Assembly: GCA_023055425.1 (NCBI GenBank)
Contig: JALGPY010000014.1
Span: forward strand, 1,056,501 to 1,120,500
DNA: 64,000 nucleotides
Origin: Linanthus parryae
Lineage: Eukaryota; Streptophyta; Magnoliopsida; Ericales; Polemoniaceae
Direction of reading: 5' to 3'
Of this stretch, positions 1 through 14,954 are shown in pieces. Position 1 is the stretch's first letter. Every line of letters begins with the position of its first letter. Position numbers and translations under genes: made by a program. The notes under the pieces were generated by a model that had not been told where the DNA came from, made no database searches, and saw only the letters and a list, made by a program, of their open reading frames with translations.

Positions 1-2090
1 CTTCAGTTGCAGCTTCATGGTGGAATATTATTCTGGCTTTTCCTTCTATCTAAATACAAGAGCCCTACATTTTTACCCACCATGGAAATTACCAACCCAG
101 CTTCCCTACCAAGGATCTAGAATATAACTTTTGCATACCTGAAGTCACAGAGGGTTGTCGATCGTATCACTTCCCTTTAAAAGTTCAAACAGAGAGCAAT
201 AGTCACCAAAATAGAGTGCAAGGCAAGTACGTGACGTCAACCTAACACACGAAAACCCATTATACATATTCTCTTTATCACCATTATTAGGGCCATCTAC
301 CCATTGTGGATAGGTTCAAAGGGTGAGCGTGCTCATTCCCTCGACGGTGGAACTTTCTCGATTGTTCAATCACTCTTGGTGATAATACTATAACACCCTC
401 TGTGGGTGTCTCCTCATCACCTATTTGTTTCTCTCCACTCTCAATCTCCAATCACTATTATAGACGAGATACACAACTCCATGGGGCCACCTTTCCGCCA
501 ACCCAATCATGGAATCTTCCAGAAATCCCCCACCATCCTGCCTCTTTGAATTATTCTCTGTGCTTGCATTTCAAAAAGTCTGCGAAGTCCTCCAAAAAGG
601 GGGGAAATTTGACCACTTTTGTGCTGTTTTGTGGGAATTTTAGGTCATATAGACTTTCCGCGAATGGATTTTTGTTGGACTCCACAAATTACAGGAGATG
701 CCTTGAGTCACTTGGTTCAGCACCCTTAATTAATTTTCACCCCCACCTTGTGTCAACCGTTCTCAAGATTGAAGGAATTTCAATTGGTGAATGGGTTCAC
801 GATAGAACAAAACTTTAGAATTCAATCCGGTAAACTTGGGATAGAGAAACATGAATGGATCGTCTAGGATATATGTTCTTGGATTTCTACATAATGCCAG
901 AGATAATAAATTATGGATTTTATTATTATATTAGGTACTCTTATGGACCATGGACTATGAAGATGGTAATGGGCTATGGTTTTTCATCTAAGCTATATCA
1001 AGCTAGAACATCACAGGTTTCCTCACCATGAGTGTGAAGATTATGATGGAGCTATCTCAGTTTGACTCAATCCAAATATTATGCACCTGCAATGGTGATA
1101 TGACATATTAATATGGTTGATGGTTTTAGAAATTGACTTGGGAAGTACACAGATGAAGATACATAAGTGGCGATGGAGAGCAATATAAATGAAGAGTAAA
1201 TGTCTAATTGGTTTTCTTAACCATGATTACATCCCTCTGAGATACTAGATAGGTAAAAGGAACTTTCCTACACTACAGTCAAGCAAACAAATACCCAAGA
1301 AAGAGTAATCTCCCCTAAAATGCAAGGAACACGTAAACTCCAGCTACTAAAGAACCATAGTTTATATTATATTTTCCTAGCTGTTTCTATGTACCTTATA
1401 ACTGGCCTCAAATATCAATCACAGCTGCTAAACTACATCAAGATTGCTACCTCATCAAATTTATGAGCCTCATAAAGGAGGAGATACATAGTATGAAGTT
1501 ACATAGACAATCCAGCAAATCAACGGTCTATGATATTTACATTTAAGACCTATAAATCCAGATGAGAAGTAGCAAGGGAGAGAGAAGAGTTTTGAAAGTG
1601 CGTAAAGCTGACTAAAGGTGCATGTACAGTGAAGTATTAACTTACAGACTGACCTGAAAGGTGCACGAACTTCCAAATTACACAGACGACATCACAACAA
1701 CTCAGATGTGGACGCCAGACATTGATCTTCCAGAGCCTGAAAATATGAGCAGAAGCATGCAAATTTCAAGTAGATGGGCTGCGTAAAATGGTATTGATAC
1801 CAGAACCAATAAGCCAACCAAAGGAATTACACCTAACCAATATAAGTGAGTCCATGACATACAAATGCTACTACTAACCTGTAATAGTGTTCTCAGAGTA
1901 CTGTCCTGATGAAGGAATAAAGGCCAGAATTCATAGTACTTCTTTGCTCAAACACTGAGTACTCTCCACAAGATACTGAGTACTTCATTGCAGCAGTGTC
2001 ATCTCAATAAACAATTCAAAATGAAAACAACAGGACAATAGAATCCATAAATACAAGATTGCAGAAAAAATACACTGCATACAAGAAAAG
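1..2090. other. Unrecognised flanking DNA
   Basis: I see no recognisable gene here. A 138-codon open frame (402-818, +) has no family motif I know, and its composition does not differ from the surroundings. At 1653-1736 the minus strand shows an acceptor-like TTTCAG and a CAG/GTCAGT donor-like border around about 84 nt. This could be a non-coding exon downstream of the neighbouring minus-strand gene, but it cannot be confirmed from sequence alone. Confidence 0.5.
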
Positions 2091-2094
2091 CTGG

Positions 2095-2100
2095 TTTATT
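2095..2100 (-). terminator. Poly(A) signal of the 2.4-13.3 kb gene
   Basis: TTTATT on the plus strand reads AATAAA on the minus strand, about 350 nt beyond the TGA at 2449-2447. It is the first canonical signal downstream of the stop and would give a 3'UTR of ordinary plant length. Confidence 0.45.
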
Positions 2101-2446
2101 GAAAATATAGAATAAAATGTATGTACAGAAGCATTGTTCTCGGCTTGTAATTGCTATAATAATAGGGTAATCCCTAAGATATAAGGGCGGAGATATGCTG
2201 GCTTTTACACTCAACAAAAAGATCTTTACACTCTAGAAGTCACAAATTGAAAAGGAGCAACATCAAGATCATGTTACGAAATCACTTGGTCTAGGGCCTT
2301 GGGAAAATTTTACACTTATATAGTCTGGGTTTGGTCTGGACAATCAAAATGACCACACGGGGAGTTGGTCATTCCTAGGGGACATGTGACTTCGATTCTT
2401 CTGTATATAGTATATAATAAGAGGACAACACACGGCAAAAACATCT

Positions 2447-5400
2447 TCAGACAACAAAATTTAGGTCTGTTAGGTCATCCATAGGAATTTCAAGGCCCAT
2501 AAAGCTATCATGATCTTGCAGTCCATCGTCATCAATGTTCAACCACGAACCAAGGTCCTCCCCTTGACCACCAAGCTCATCAGGAACTCCTAAAATATCC
2601 ATTTCAGGGAGTTGGAGGTGAGATAAATCCAAGGCCTCCTGATCATCCAATAAATTCATGCTAGACTCATCCTTCTCCTTAAGACTGCTGCCAGTAGTCC
2701 TCTCACTCAACGATGGAACTGATGGTATTGTAGATTTAGGTTGCTCAGGTAACTTGCCCATCAGGCCACTGACTGAAGCAGATGATTGAGTAGATTTCTG
2801 TTTAGGTTTTGTTTTATTTTTCCTCTCCCCTTTATTATTGCCTGAGGAAGTCCGACCAATTTTGGTCGTCCCATTTCTAGAAAACGCCTCCCTGGTGTTC
2901 CCCTTTCCATCTCTATCCCTCTCGCTTCGCTTTCCTTTTGCACTGTTTGAAAGTGGACTTCCGATGCCTGAAGGAACAGTTGAAGTACATCCAACATCAT
3001 CAAGGGACAACTCTCTTCTTTTCACCCTATTTGACCATGTATCTTCGTCAACAATATCTTGTTCTGATGGATGGTTTGCAGACAGGAATGCACTGGAAGA
3101 GTAATTATCATGGTTAAGAGGACTTTGCTGGGCACCCAATGGAGCTGCAGAGATGACAAAAACCCAGTTAGAGATATTTTTTTCTAGTGATACAAGGGGA
3201 AAAAATAACTGTTGGTGCGATCTATAAAACAGCTCCTGAGAGTTCAAAGCAAGTACCAGGGTCTCTGAACTCGAAAGGGCAACCAGGTGAGTTGGAATAA
3301 GGCTTGCCAGATTCGCCGGCAACAGCAGCATCCATTGGTTGGGCATCATTGGTCTTTGAAAAACTTGAAAGAAACATATCCCTGAATCCAGACTCACCAA
3401 AACAGCTTGCCCCCGTATGCTCAAAAGTTTCGTATCGTTCTAAAGTTCGATGCACAAAAGCTAAAGCAGTTTGTTTGGCCATCTTACTACTGGCACTTTT
3501 GCTCCCGGATGCATTAGAGCCCTGACAGAATTGATGAAAATTGATCAACGTCAGGTCAGGACAGCATACAGCACTATTACACATAATGTAGAATAAAAAT
3601 AAACAGTAGAAATGCTCTAAAGCACGATGGTAAGAACTGAGAAGATTGAGCTGGCACAATAAAAGGCTATAGACCCAAAAGCAGTATCATATCCTAATAG
3701 AGAACACCGCAGGATTAGGGTCTAGGGATATACTTACCAGTTGTCAAAAAGGCCTTCAAAGTTTCATCATAATATGCACAATTTCTCAATCTCCTTACAT
3801 TTGAAAAAAATAAATTATTTTATTCAAATAGTGAAATCCCTGCAGCTCCATGGACGTAGGCTGTTCTTAGAAGAATCACGTAAATCTGTGTCTGATTCTT
3901 TCTTGTTTGCATTTTCATTTTTCATAACACCTTACTGAAAATGTTATAAGGGTAGGGCTGATTTTGTTTCCTAAATTTTTCTCAGTGATGTAACAAATAA
4001 GGTAAACAACAACAAAATAGCAAAGGTATCATCCTTATTCGCAAATTTTATAAGTAATGTGAAATAGAAAGATAGCTCGTTCTACAACAACATTGAGGCT
4101 TGAAAAAAAAATACAGCGACGCAATAAAAAGAACATTGAAAAAATTACCATATACTTCTCGTAAGCAATAGTGACTAGCTTGTCAAGAGCAGAATGCTCA
4201 AATTCCCTGCAGAGGTGCATTCAGATATCCAACATGTTAACAGATATTCAAGAAGAAGAAAAATTAGTAAGAGTTTGTATTCACAGCGGTTGGGAGAAAA
4301 ATCGTACTTCTCTTGCAATTCTCTAGTCCTTGAAGCGGAATTCAACAGTTTCCCAAGCAAGATATTCTTCTCAGTGACCTATAATTGTAAAAAAACCATG
4401 TAATGGTGTTGAGTAAATAAATCCTTGTAGGGAAGCAAGAAAGGAACGACGAGAACTCGATGTGATATTGAACAACCTACAACATAAAGACTTCAGCTAG
4501 TCTTAAAATATTAGCCACCATTGTGCACGTGATGTTAAAGAACACTACAGCCTAAGAGCTAAAATAGGGAAGACCTTAAGGTCATCCAACACTGTTAACA
4601 ATTGTTCACAGTTATCAGTCTACTAACTTGGGATGAATGGCTGACTGGAATAATGGTGATGCAACATGGAAGAATAGTTTTAAACATGAAATGAGCCAGA
4701 TGACACAGGCGTCAACTAGACCGGTCCCCATCATTTTGCCAGAAACATGTAACCCAATTCTACTTTGATCAGTGTCCGATCAAAATTATTTCAGTAACAA
4801 CGGGAATTTTCCCGGGAGAAAATACAAACTAAAGCCATCCAACTCGACAACATGTGTATTCCTTGCTCTTACTTTAGGATGACACAAAAACGACTAGTAT
4901 AAGCAACTTTTAAAGAACTACTGGCGACTTGATTCTGATGTTTCAATGACGGTGCAGGTGGAGAGGTAAGCTACCTGCTCGTGGTAATTGTCCTCAAGTC
5001 TATTGATATCCTCGCCAATTTTTTCATCCCCTGTCTGCATGAGATCAGGCTGAATACAGTAAAGGAAAAAACCATCAGAACAATGAACGCACATAAAAGC
5101 AGAGGATGAGAATTATCTTCTATGACAGAAAAAATTCATGAATTTAGCAAACTCCATTCAGCTAGAGAGTGACATACTGCACAACAATAAACATGACGAA
5201 ACAGACTATTGCTCACTATTTCATTTAAGTATTTAGAATACATACCACCGGTTCCGGGGAAAGTCCAACACTTTGCAACTCGAGGACTACTCTTTCATCA
5301 ATGGACATGTTACCATACTGATACTCGGATAATGGCATCTCCCTAGTCATTGCATGGTCAAAAAGTAAACCATTTTGTGAATATTTGGCAGTTGATATTG

Positions 5401-8400
5401 ACCGTTTCTCTGGCATGGACATGATGTCATTATCTAAAATGTTCTGGTCCAGCTCGTCAACGGAGCTCCTGTTGGCACTTATCCTATAACCATTAATAGC
5501 AGCATGACCGGCAATCTTAAAATTCCCGACCGACCGTTGATCCAAAGGACTAGATCCCAACATCTCCAGCTCAAATCCAGTTCCATAAACGTCACATTCA
5601 AGTCCTTCATTTCCACTGTAAAGCTCATCATTTCCCTCTTCAGGTATAAGGGCGGCAATCAGCCTCTCAAAGAGAGGGTTTTTTTTACTCATTGACGAAG
5701 GTAGCAAATATTCAGGAATAAGATCCACCATATCTGTTTCATTGGAATTCTTACAAGGATCAAACAATCCATATCCGTTAGGGATAGGGCACAAACTATC
5801 AGTGCCCGTGCTCGTTGGTGTCAATGAGCTTGATCCAAGATTTTCCTGCAAAAGAAGCATTAAAATAAGTTGCGGTACTGGCAAATCCACAAAATAGCAG
5901 GGTCCTACTTTACCATTCATCGCGACTTTCCATTTTATTATTAAAATGAATAGTCATGACATGCAACTAACGAAGACTTGGCACACTTAACAACGAACGG
6001 CATCTTGCAATGTAATAAAGAAAAACAAAGTGCTCTTCAAATTTATCAAAGTAGATAAGTTGATTGACATAATTCTTCATTGTTCATAATTAGAAACCAT
6101 CACGGTTATAGCCATTAAGCAAGAGGAAATGCCCATCTGCTGGATCAGACAATCATGTACCTAATTTATAATTCAACTTTTTCAGAGACTATGAATTTTT
6201 CAACATTCCACGTATACATCTACCTCAGTCCTGCAAGGCTGCAGCTATAACTGAATGTGACTAATGAGCAGTAAAGTCGAATACAATCAGCACAAGTATG
6301 CTTTGCGTGAAGAATTGCATTATGGTATTAACTGGGTATACAATTAAGACATTCTATTTGTTTTAAGGTTCAGAACCAAGTACATATAAGTGACATGCAT
6401 GTGCTAACACTTGTCCGGCTCAACAAAGTTCCACTCTCGCTTGAATAGATGGTTCTAACTTAGTAAGTGGACTGTGATAACAATCTTAATTTAATTTGAA
6501 TGTTGTTTGAACCTCAGTGACACATAACTCTCCCCCAACCGAACAAAAAGTGCATTCCCTACCAAACAGTAACAGTAATGCAGGTATTTAGTACTTAATG
6601 ATACATTTAAAGCTTCATTTTCTTGGGGTTGGCACACTTGGTGCACTGATTTAATAAATTAAAGTGTAATAAAAACAGACCACTCTTGCGATGCTTTTAC
6701 TGGTTATGAAGATTGTGGCCCTAATATTAGAAGTAAATTGTCCACACTCATTTATTTTCCACAAAGCAAAACAAACCAAGTTGAAAATTTTATAATGCAA
6801 AAGTTAGCATTAGTGCTAAGAAATAATTGCTTCCAGCCATAACTTTAAAAGGTCTATGACGATAGTCCATGCAATCTAAGCCCTTTCATGTGGTGGTCGG
6901 CGAAGTTAATATTCTAGCTATCACCATTCTGATAATGATTCAATTAACGTTTAGTCTCCACGTTCCACAACACAAGTTCAAAATGAGCCTCCGTGTGATT
7001 ACCCTATAAATGCACTTTCCGTTCACAGCACAAGAGGGAGAGTGAATGTTTGAGACCGAACTAAAGTGACACACTCCAAACATACACAGAAGTGTGAATT
7101 TCCCGATACTTTTGTAGAGTAACATGCATGAATGTGTTAGACTTTTGCTAATTGGTCACTCAAACAGAAACAAGGTCCAACACGCAGCCGATATAGTTCT
7201 CTTCTAATACAGTTGAAAGAAGAGGAAATCCCAATCCAAACATATAACAACTATGATCACAGTTGGCTCGACAACGCCTCTTTGCAAGTAACAGATACCC
7301 TTTCATACTTCTTCCCTTCTCAGAAACCAACGCATAGTGTGGGAGGTAGTAAATATAATGCCCATGCACACATTTGGGGTGTGAGATAGTTAACGAGATC
7401 CTCCCAGACGGCATGAAGATCTATTTGATAAACTATTGCTTCTCATTTGATCCTCCCAAAATGTAAGAAAAACTAAATTCTTTTTTAAATACAGCATGTA
7501 AACAGGTTCATGCAGAAAATATATATAAAAAAATTGAGAACACATGATAACCTGTTGCTTCAAATAGGCTATGTCAGTATCGGACACAAATCCAAAGTAC
7601 GGCTCCATCCGCCTCCAAAATGGGCTGGAAAAACTATTAGCTGCAATAGCAATTGAACCAATTAATGCGATAGAAGCCAGCAGTTTAATGAAGTTAAAAA
7701 AAAACGTGTCTGAAAACGGTACCAGAATTTACGACGGCAGCTGCTGCAGCCAATAGTTCTTCGTGCCCATCATCTGAACCAAATACACAATTTATAAAGT
7801 GGCTGGATTACAAGAGGAAAAAGTACTACTACAGCTTTCAGATTGTTCCATAAGAGTTCATCTAAATAGTTTGAGAAATAACAACCTGAAAAGTCTGCTG
7901 CAGTGACTGCTATGTGCTTTTGGCGTGTGTAAGGCTTCCGGTCAGAAAGCTTTCGAGTAGGTGGTCGACCAAGTTTGCTGACACAACAAAATGTGCTTTA
8001 ATCAATGAAGATCTTGGAGAGAACAGAAAGTGAAGACCTTTAACAGTGAACGTAAAGATCGAAAAAGTTGAAACATTAATTTAACCTGTCCATCTTGTCG
8101 AAACCGAGTCTAGCACTTCTGAGTTGTTTAGCTGTTCCCGTGATGCCAAACTTTTCTACTGTCGCTGGCAAGAGAGACCTTGTTGATGTGAAACCGCGCC
8201 CACTCCTCCCTTGCCTACGAACTCCGTCCCCATGGTCATCCCCATTAACCAGCTTATTCTTTCTCGGGGGCAGCAGCGGAGTTGATACCTTTTGAACATC
8301 ATCAATTAGTTTCTCAACCACATCATCGGTCTTCTTGCTTTTATCCCTAGATTTAATATCAGGAGCACCAGACTCCTCACTTTCTGACAATGCGGCTGAA

Positions 8401-11400
8401 GAAAAATGGTCACTACTGGATTTGACCTGCTGCGGAGAACTACTGGACAACCGCCTCCCGATGCTTGGTCCGTTTTCATTACCGGCAATATCTGATAACA
8501 TATCCAAAGTAGGCGACCCATCGTTACTTGGAACTGTAGGAACAATGTTTGTTCTTCTAGCTGTGCGGGGTATTTTTTGAGCCCAGTGAGCAACAGGCGG
8601 TGATGAAGACCGTGTTGATGGTGTGCGTTTCCGGTTGTTCACACCAGCAGAAGATGGAAGTTTGCTTGTACAGTGAGAAAGCTCCCAGTCATGAGAAACA
8701 TTAGCCCGTTGAACAACAGGGGACAACTTCTGGAAAACGTTAGCACCAGAACGAGGGGCCCTGGGAGCTGAGTTGATACTTGTGCTTGGTGTTGGGATAC
8801 CTTGACTATAATCTTCACCAGAATTATTCCTGGATATTCAAAAAATAAACAAATATATAAGCAAAACACCACATTGGTATTCATGGCTCACTGGATGATC
8901 GTGCTATAACAAGCCAGAGAAGCAAAGGAAGTTGAAATATAGTTCTTAAAAAACATAGAATATCCTCCAAAAAGCAATATAAGTATTTAAACTGGCAACC
9001 ACTTAGCATTCATGACGCACAAATTTAACAAGGCACTACACGTTACGGTGATATATAAACATGAAGACATGAATGCCATACATTAGTGTCTTTGTACATG
9101 AAACATTAAAAAATGATCACCGGTTCTTCATTTTCTTCATTAACTGGAGCAAGGACTGAGTTCACTATACCGAATTAACCAGTTTGAGCATCTCGATTCC
9201 GCGTTACTTTAACCACCAGTGTTCAAATTACTTAGAAGATTCCTAGAAACATTGCAACCTATAAACATCGGCGGGGACATTCATACATAGCTCAATCACA
9301 CAGAATAACAACAGCAAATGGAAAACTTATCAAAATCATCAGCGGGCGGAGATGTATATAGCAAGAGGCTCTATTCTTGACAGAGTAGATATATAATGAG
9401 ATCAATCACGTCACAGACTCACAGCAGCAAGAGCCATTGCTCTTCACCACAAATCTTCTGTCCCCGTCTAATCAAAATGAAGGGGAACAAATCCAATGGT
9501 AGAAAATAAAGATACCTACATGAGACTAAGATCATCATAGCCTTACTCCTTTTAAAATAGCTATAGGAAACATGTTAGAAACTTAAACTCTGTGAGGCGA
9601 AAAATAGAGGTAGAGGAGTTTATATGATGGCAAAAAGTTAAGTCCAGGGTTTAAAAGGCGCCAGAATGTACATCAAGAAGGTGGGTTAACTTCAAGATGA
9701 GCATGACAAAGGTAAAACATAAAAGCATTCACATTTTAAATATAGATCGGATGCACAAACAAAAATAACTAAATAAAATGAAACTGAAAAACAGTAGCAT
9801 GCAACTGGTTGGACCTTTAAGAATCAACTGATTGGACCTTTAAGAATAATAATGTAACAGAAATAAGAAGAGCTCTTCATACTTGCTAAGAACTCTAAGA
9901 TTAACCCTCTCTTTGTCTGATGTAGCACGGCGATCTCTTCTAGCATGAAGAAGGGAGCCACTGTCTTGGTCAGGCTTAGGCATGGAAGACCGCAATCCCG
10001 AACTACTAGGTTGTGGAGCAGTATCTTCTTTACCAGTTTTTACAGTGCCATTAGGAACTCCTTGTCTGCATCAAATTCAAGATTAATATCAGTATAAACA
10101 TGTTGAATAACTCTTTGGCATGTTCAAACTTCTTGAGGTGAAACTCGATGTTAGATGTTTAACCTTGCAAAGAAAATGCAAGTCTTACTACAACGGGAGA
10201 CAAACCTTATACATGCACCAAATAAAACTTGCGTGATAGGAATGGACTAGGCTAAATTCAATAGAATGCACAACCCAAAGTAAATCTGCACCATTCTGGT
10301 AATGCAGAATTTTAAAAAATGATTAACTAAGCCAGTTGCAATAGGCCACAATTATAGCCAATACCACTTACTCACTGAAGCCCATGCGGCAGTGACAGTT
10401 GAAACATGGGATTAGGGTGCCATGTCAGCGTAAAGGCCTCGCTGATTTATTTATTTTTCAAATTGAAGGTTGGAATCAAGATTAATACGACTGTTTGAGT
10501 CCAAAACCAGGAAGCCTAATACATTCATCAAAACTATCAACAGGAAGCTCACAAGCCCAGCAATACTACTTAGGTAACCATGAACAAACATGAAGTTCAA
10601 TGACTTAAATATAGCAAGACTACACATGGAGTTTGGACATACAAAATGAAGAGAAACCAACATAAACTAACTCAAGATATAATGAAGATAAACGAACAAA
10701 TACTAACTCAGAACGAACAAATGCTATTTTCCCCATTGATACGCCATCGAGAAGTTGAAATATTTAAAACATCAACTTTTCAACTACCCACACTTTTGTA
10801 TATGCATGCCTATATCTTTGATGAATTCACCCTGGTATCAGTGACCGCACTTGTCCGAGACGAATACCAACTTGCAGTTTAGAAGTTTATAAAACAGCAT
10901 ACAAGGCTAAGGGAACTTCATAAAATTTTCTCTCAAAACCACACGTCTTTTAGTCCAAGTTGAAGTTCGAAAGACAAATGAATGGCACTTAAAATGCCAA
11001 GTGGTGGCCCACAAATGTTCTTTTCCAATGTGGGGAACACATAGCTTTGTAGTTTAACAAGTGGACAGAAAGGACTAACACTTCTTATAATGAACATATA
11101 AATCTGGATGTAGTTCATTTATATGGACCTACAAAATGAAGAGAAACCAACACATACTAACTCAAAATAATAATGAAGAGAAACGAACAAATCCTAACTC
11201 AAAATAACACTTCTTATGAACCACTATAGAAGAGAAAGTATTTCCTTCTTAGATTTTCCCTGTTAATTATCCACCATTAAGAAGTGGAAATATCAAAACA
11301 TCAACTTTTCAACTACCCACACTTTCCTATATTCATGGATTAATCTTTGATGAGTTCACCATCATATCCGTGACCGCGATTGTCCAAGATAAATACCAAC

Positions 11401-13317
11401 TTGAAGTTTAGAATCCTATAAAACAGCATACAAGTCTAAGGGAACTTCATAAAATTTCTCTCAAAAGCCAAGTTGAAGTTCAAAAGACAAATGAATGGCA
11501 CTTAAAATGTCGAATGGTGGCCCACAAAAGTTATTTTCAAATGTGGGGAACAAATAGCTTTGTAGTTTAACAAGTGGACTGGAGGACAATTGCTATACGT
11601 AACTAATGAAATTTGAAAAAAAATAAGCTGTGTTAAATTGCGGAAGCCCTGTGAAGAAGCATTACCTCAACACATTCGGATCGTGCAGTCTTGATCGAGC
11701 ATCATTCACAAGTCTTGGCTGCATTCCTTGTTTGGTTTCTCGGTAGCCTTCAATAGGCTGTGCTGCAACTCTGCTCATAGAAGCATCAGGTTTTATCCCA
11801 GACCGCTTCTTTTTTATCTTTGATTTCTCACAACCATCAATACCCATTGATAGCATTCGATCTTCACCAGGAAGTGCCCCAGTATTCGGAAGTCTTGTTG
11901 CTTCCCTAGTCCTCTCAATATTCCCAGAAGGCCTAGCAGGAGTATTTGGGCGTGCACCAATCTAGATAAAGAACACTTACACGTCAGTCAACTCAGAAGA
12001 AGATCACATCCTATTTTGGACCAGACAATTTAATGTTGAAGATCACTTTTCAGGAATCAAAAGTCATAATTAAGTCTAACCGTAAAGTCAACATCACTAA
12101 CATAGAACATTTATGATAAACTAATAATGAACCAGCATAAGTAAGAGCTATGACCGAATTAAAAATCATTTACACATAATCGAAGAAAGCATTAATGACA
12201 ATTTAGAAAACATCAATTAGAAAGCGGTGAGTGATTCAGTAAAAGAAATAATTTCTGAAATCTCTAATGAGATGCTTCCACAAAGAATACGCCTTAGCAA
12301 AACAACAACTATGAAACAGGTAAATGAAGCCAGATTTGAACATAAAAAGAAGCATGTTAAACATAAATATACGAGCAAAGGAAAGAGAACATGGTAAAAC
12401 ATAACACAAATATGACACTGTAGTCAAATGGAAAATAAAAATTAACATGGGTCTAACAAGAAGCTATTCACCAAGGCAACTTAATTAGGAAAAATGTAAA
12501 AGCATAACATGGTCATAAATTAAGAAGCACGAAAAATGAATTCCAAGTTACAAACCCTCATGTCCGCCATGGAAGTCCGAGTGCGTTTGTTTGGAATAGA
12601 GTTCTTGGGCTTCTCGTCCAACTTTTGTGACTCGAGTTCAAAACCACTTGCCACGGCATGGCTCTGCATTCCCATCTTACTTAACCCCGACCCTGAAGCT
12701 GACCGATCACCAGGAAATACTGAATTGGATCTATCAGTAGATAAAGCATCTAACCGGGATCTCTTTCGCGACGGAATGCTAGGGAAACACTTGTTCATTA
12801 CGGATACAGCTTCATTAAAGATCTTCACTCGCTCCCTGTTAGAAAAATAATTTGGTAGGTAATTACAGCTCCAGAGACAAGTCAAAAGTGAAGGCAAAAT
12901 GAACTAATACCTCGCCCTGATGGCGCTTTCTCGAATACCAGCCTTGAGCCGCTTGAGTTCCAGAGATGAAGGAGGTAAAAGCTTCCCTTTCGAGGGACCA
13001 GACAGTGAATCATCTAATGGAATACCGATGGCAGCACTTGTGAGCCGCTTAACTTCAACTTGCCGGTTAGACTTGTGGTCTGCAGCAATAGCTTTTGGAT
13101 CAAATCGCAAGCACTGAAAGAAGTTCATTACATCTACTTGGGCAACAACGGGACTACTTCTTGACATGTTGGGTAGGGCCGATAGGATCGGATTCTCCAT
13201 GTTCTCGCGGAAGCTACCAGATCTTTCAAATGAAGCAGCAGTATATGATCCACGCTGTGCGTGTAAGGACCTATCTCCACTGCCAGAAGCCATATCCAAC
13301 CTGCTAGATGCTGCCAT
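2447..13317 (-). CDS. Plant nuclear protein, At2g19390/At4g29790 family (14 coding exons, 1302 aa)
   Basis: Coding exons in order of transcription: 13317-12911, 12835-12556, 11961-11666, 10065-9883, 8829-8086, 7977-7886, 7773-7723, 7640-7552, 5845-5246, 5049-4975, 4378-4308, 4206-4149, 3521-3257, 3144-2447. All borders are GT..AG and the phases join into 1303 codons including TGA, which supports the model. The protein is long, rich in Ser, Arg and Lys and probably disordered. Family blocks include an N-terminal RARERVKIFNEAV region, a short DDGHEELLAAAA exon, SSPFWRRMEPYF, a conserved central SALDKLVTIAYEKYM / KMAKQTALAFVHRTLERYE segment, a basic RKNKTKPKQK stretch and an acidic tail with DLGSWLNIDDDGLQDHDSF. 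The start is the first ATG after the 5'UTR intron. From memory, Arabidopsis members were reported as plant-specific subunits of the SAGA histone acetyltransferase complex (SCS2A/B); I could not verify this. No catalytic domain is visible. Confidence 0.85.
10636..11580. repeat. Tandem duplication inside an intron (2 x about 440 bp)
   Basis: Copy 1 (about 10636-11067) and copy 2 (about 11125-11580) align over their length. Both start with ACAAAATGAAGAGAAACCAA and end with TAGTTTAACAAGTGGAC. They differ by many substitutions and small indels, so the duplication is old. It lies in the intron between coding exons 3 and 4. Confidence 0.8.
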
Positions 13318-13715
13318 CACGCCTGTTTACATATACTCTGAGTTATTGACTCAGAAGTGCAGAACAGAACTGCAAGACAACACATCAAAACCAAATGTTA
13401 GTAAGGGGGAAAGAAGAACATTGTCAAACCCCGGGACATGATCCACCCATTGGCGAAGTACTTTATTATGATATGGATCCCTACTTTCTAACGAACCTGA
13501 AGGGGTCATCGAATTGGAAAATACGAACCCAGACGGAGTACTAACTAGCTAATATAGGAAAGCCGATTTGTCGCATTCAGACGAAACGTACAACTAATTA
13601 CTCCAGCTACCAAAGTCGTAACAAGCAATAAGGAGTCAAAGTTGACTGTAATCAAGACTACCGGTAACGGAAAAAGTCGGCACCAATTTTGACCCCATAA
13701 CAAAAATATTTTGTA

Positions 13716-13934
13716 CGTTCTATCCCAAAAAGACTACCATGTTTGACTTTTGGTGACGATTTCACTAATGAAACGATACAAGAGATTGTTAAACTTTACA
13801 AATGTCATAGTCTGATCTTCATTCTACGGTATAATGAAAAGATCAACAGATTCTTGTATTGTTTCATAAGTGAGATCGTCACCTTAAACTGAGTGCAAAA
13901 GTTAACCATGACAGTCTTTTTGGGACTGAGGGGG
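13716..13934. mobile_element. Stowaway-like MITE in the leader intron
   Basis: About 219 bp bounded by TA dinucleotides (13714-13715 and 13935-13936). The ends are inverted: left TCCCAAAAAGACTACCATG, right (reverse complement) TCCCAAAAAGACTGTCATG. A second internal pair flanks the middle (GACGATTTCACTAATGAAAC against GACGATCTCACTTATGAAAC). TA target sites and this end sequence fit Tc1/mariner-derived Stowaway elements. There is no coding capacity. Confidence 0.7.
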
Positions 13935-14954
13935 TATGATGATTAGGACTTCAGAAAACATTAAATTCAAAAAAATCATAAATTAGTGAGTAGCTATGTT
14001 ATCGTATCACACCCCAGCAGTAAATCTGAGTAGAGCTCCAGATTCCAGAATATTCGGATGCTTCTTTATAAAATATAGTCTAAAAAGAGAAGAATAAACA
14101 ATAAAATCCTGATCCCACAGTACAAAATCTTTACTTCCCTCATCCTCAGCAGGAAGTAAAATACACAAGACATGTAGTAAATATAATTTTATAGTACGGA
14201 TGATAGCCAATATATACTGTCATGCCATTGATTACTTTCTAATCTGAGAATGTTTAGTGATTTTGTTCATGGATAATGAGTTTCGGGGAACTTTTGATGG
14301 ATAATTTAGAAGATGGAACACATAAGGCAACAAGATTTTTTAGCTACCTCCGAGGTTATGCCCTCCCGTATCAAGATGCATTTAGGGATTAACTACCTTG
14401 CTAATTAATAAGAACCATCAACTAACTGCAGCAACAATCGGTACACAGAGCCACTGAGATAACAGAAAAAACTCATCAAGGCAGACAAAAGGTATAGGGT
14501 AAAGCTCAGATGAACATTAAAGTTCAATCCATATGTCTGAGGCTCTGAGCTCAAACCTTGCCAGATGCCATCCTGCTAGATGGATATAAGTTCCTAATTG
14601 GTGATTTTGTGTACCTCTAATTCACCCTGCTGGATATAGTACCACTAGGAGGGCTTACTGTCACCACAATAGGAAGGAGAAGCCGTCAAAAACCTTCGAA
14701 AGCCGATCATCAACCTTGAAGATGATATCCGGTTCTATTTGGTGCAAATTTGAATAGAATGGATATTTTTTCCTCGTGATATAGGTGAATGGGCCTACTT
14801 TCCAATGTTCTGCAAAGTTGGGCTTCAACATTTCTAAGAACTGAAATCCCATATACCCATTTTGACCTGTGTTTGAATTTAAAGGCTGATAGGAAAATGG
14901 CCCATGATCTAACTGTTACATGATCCCCCTATCGGGCCCCGAAAATTGATGTTT

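Noticed and set aside
402..818. 138-codon open frame
   Set aside because: No family motif, no gene context, and no supporting exon structure.
1653..1736. Possible minus-strand exon bounded by TTTCAG and CAG/GTCAGT
   Set aside because: It lies beyond the poly(A) signal of the upstream gene and has no coding continuation; transcripts are needed.
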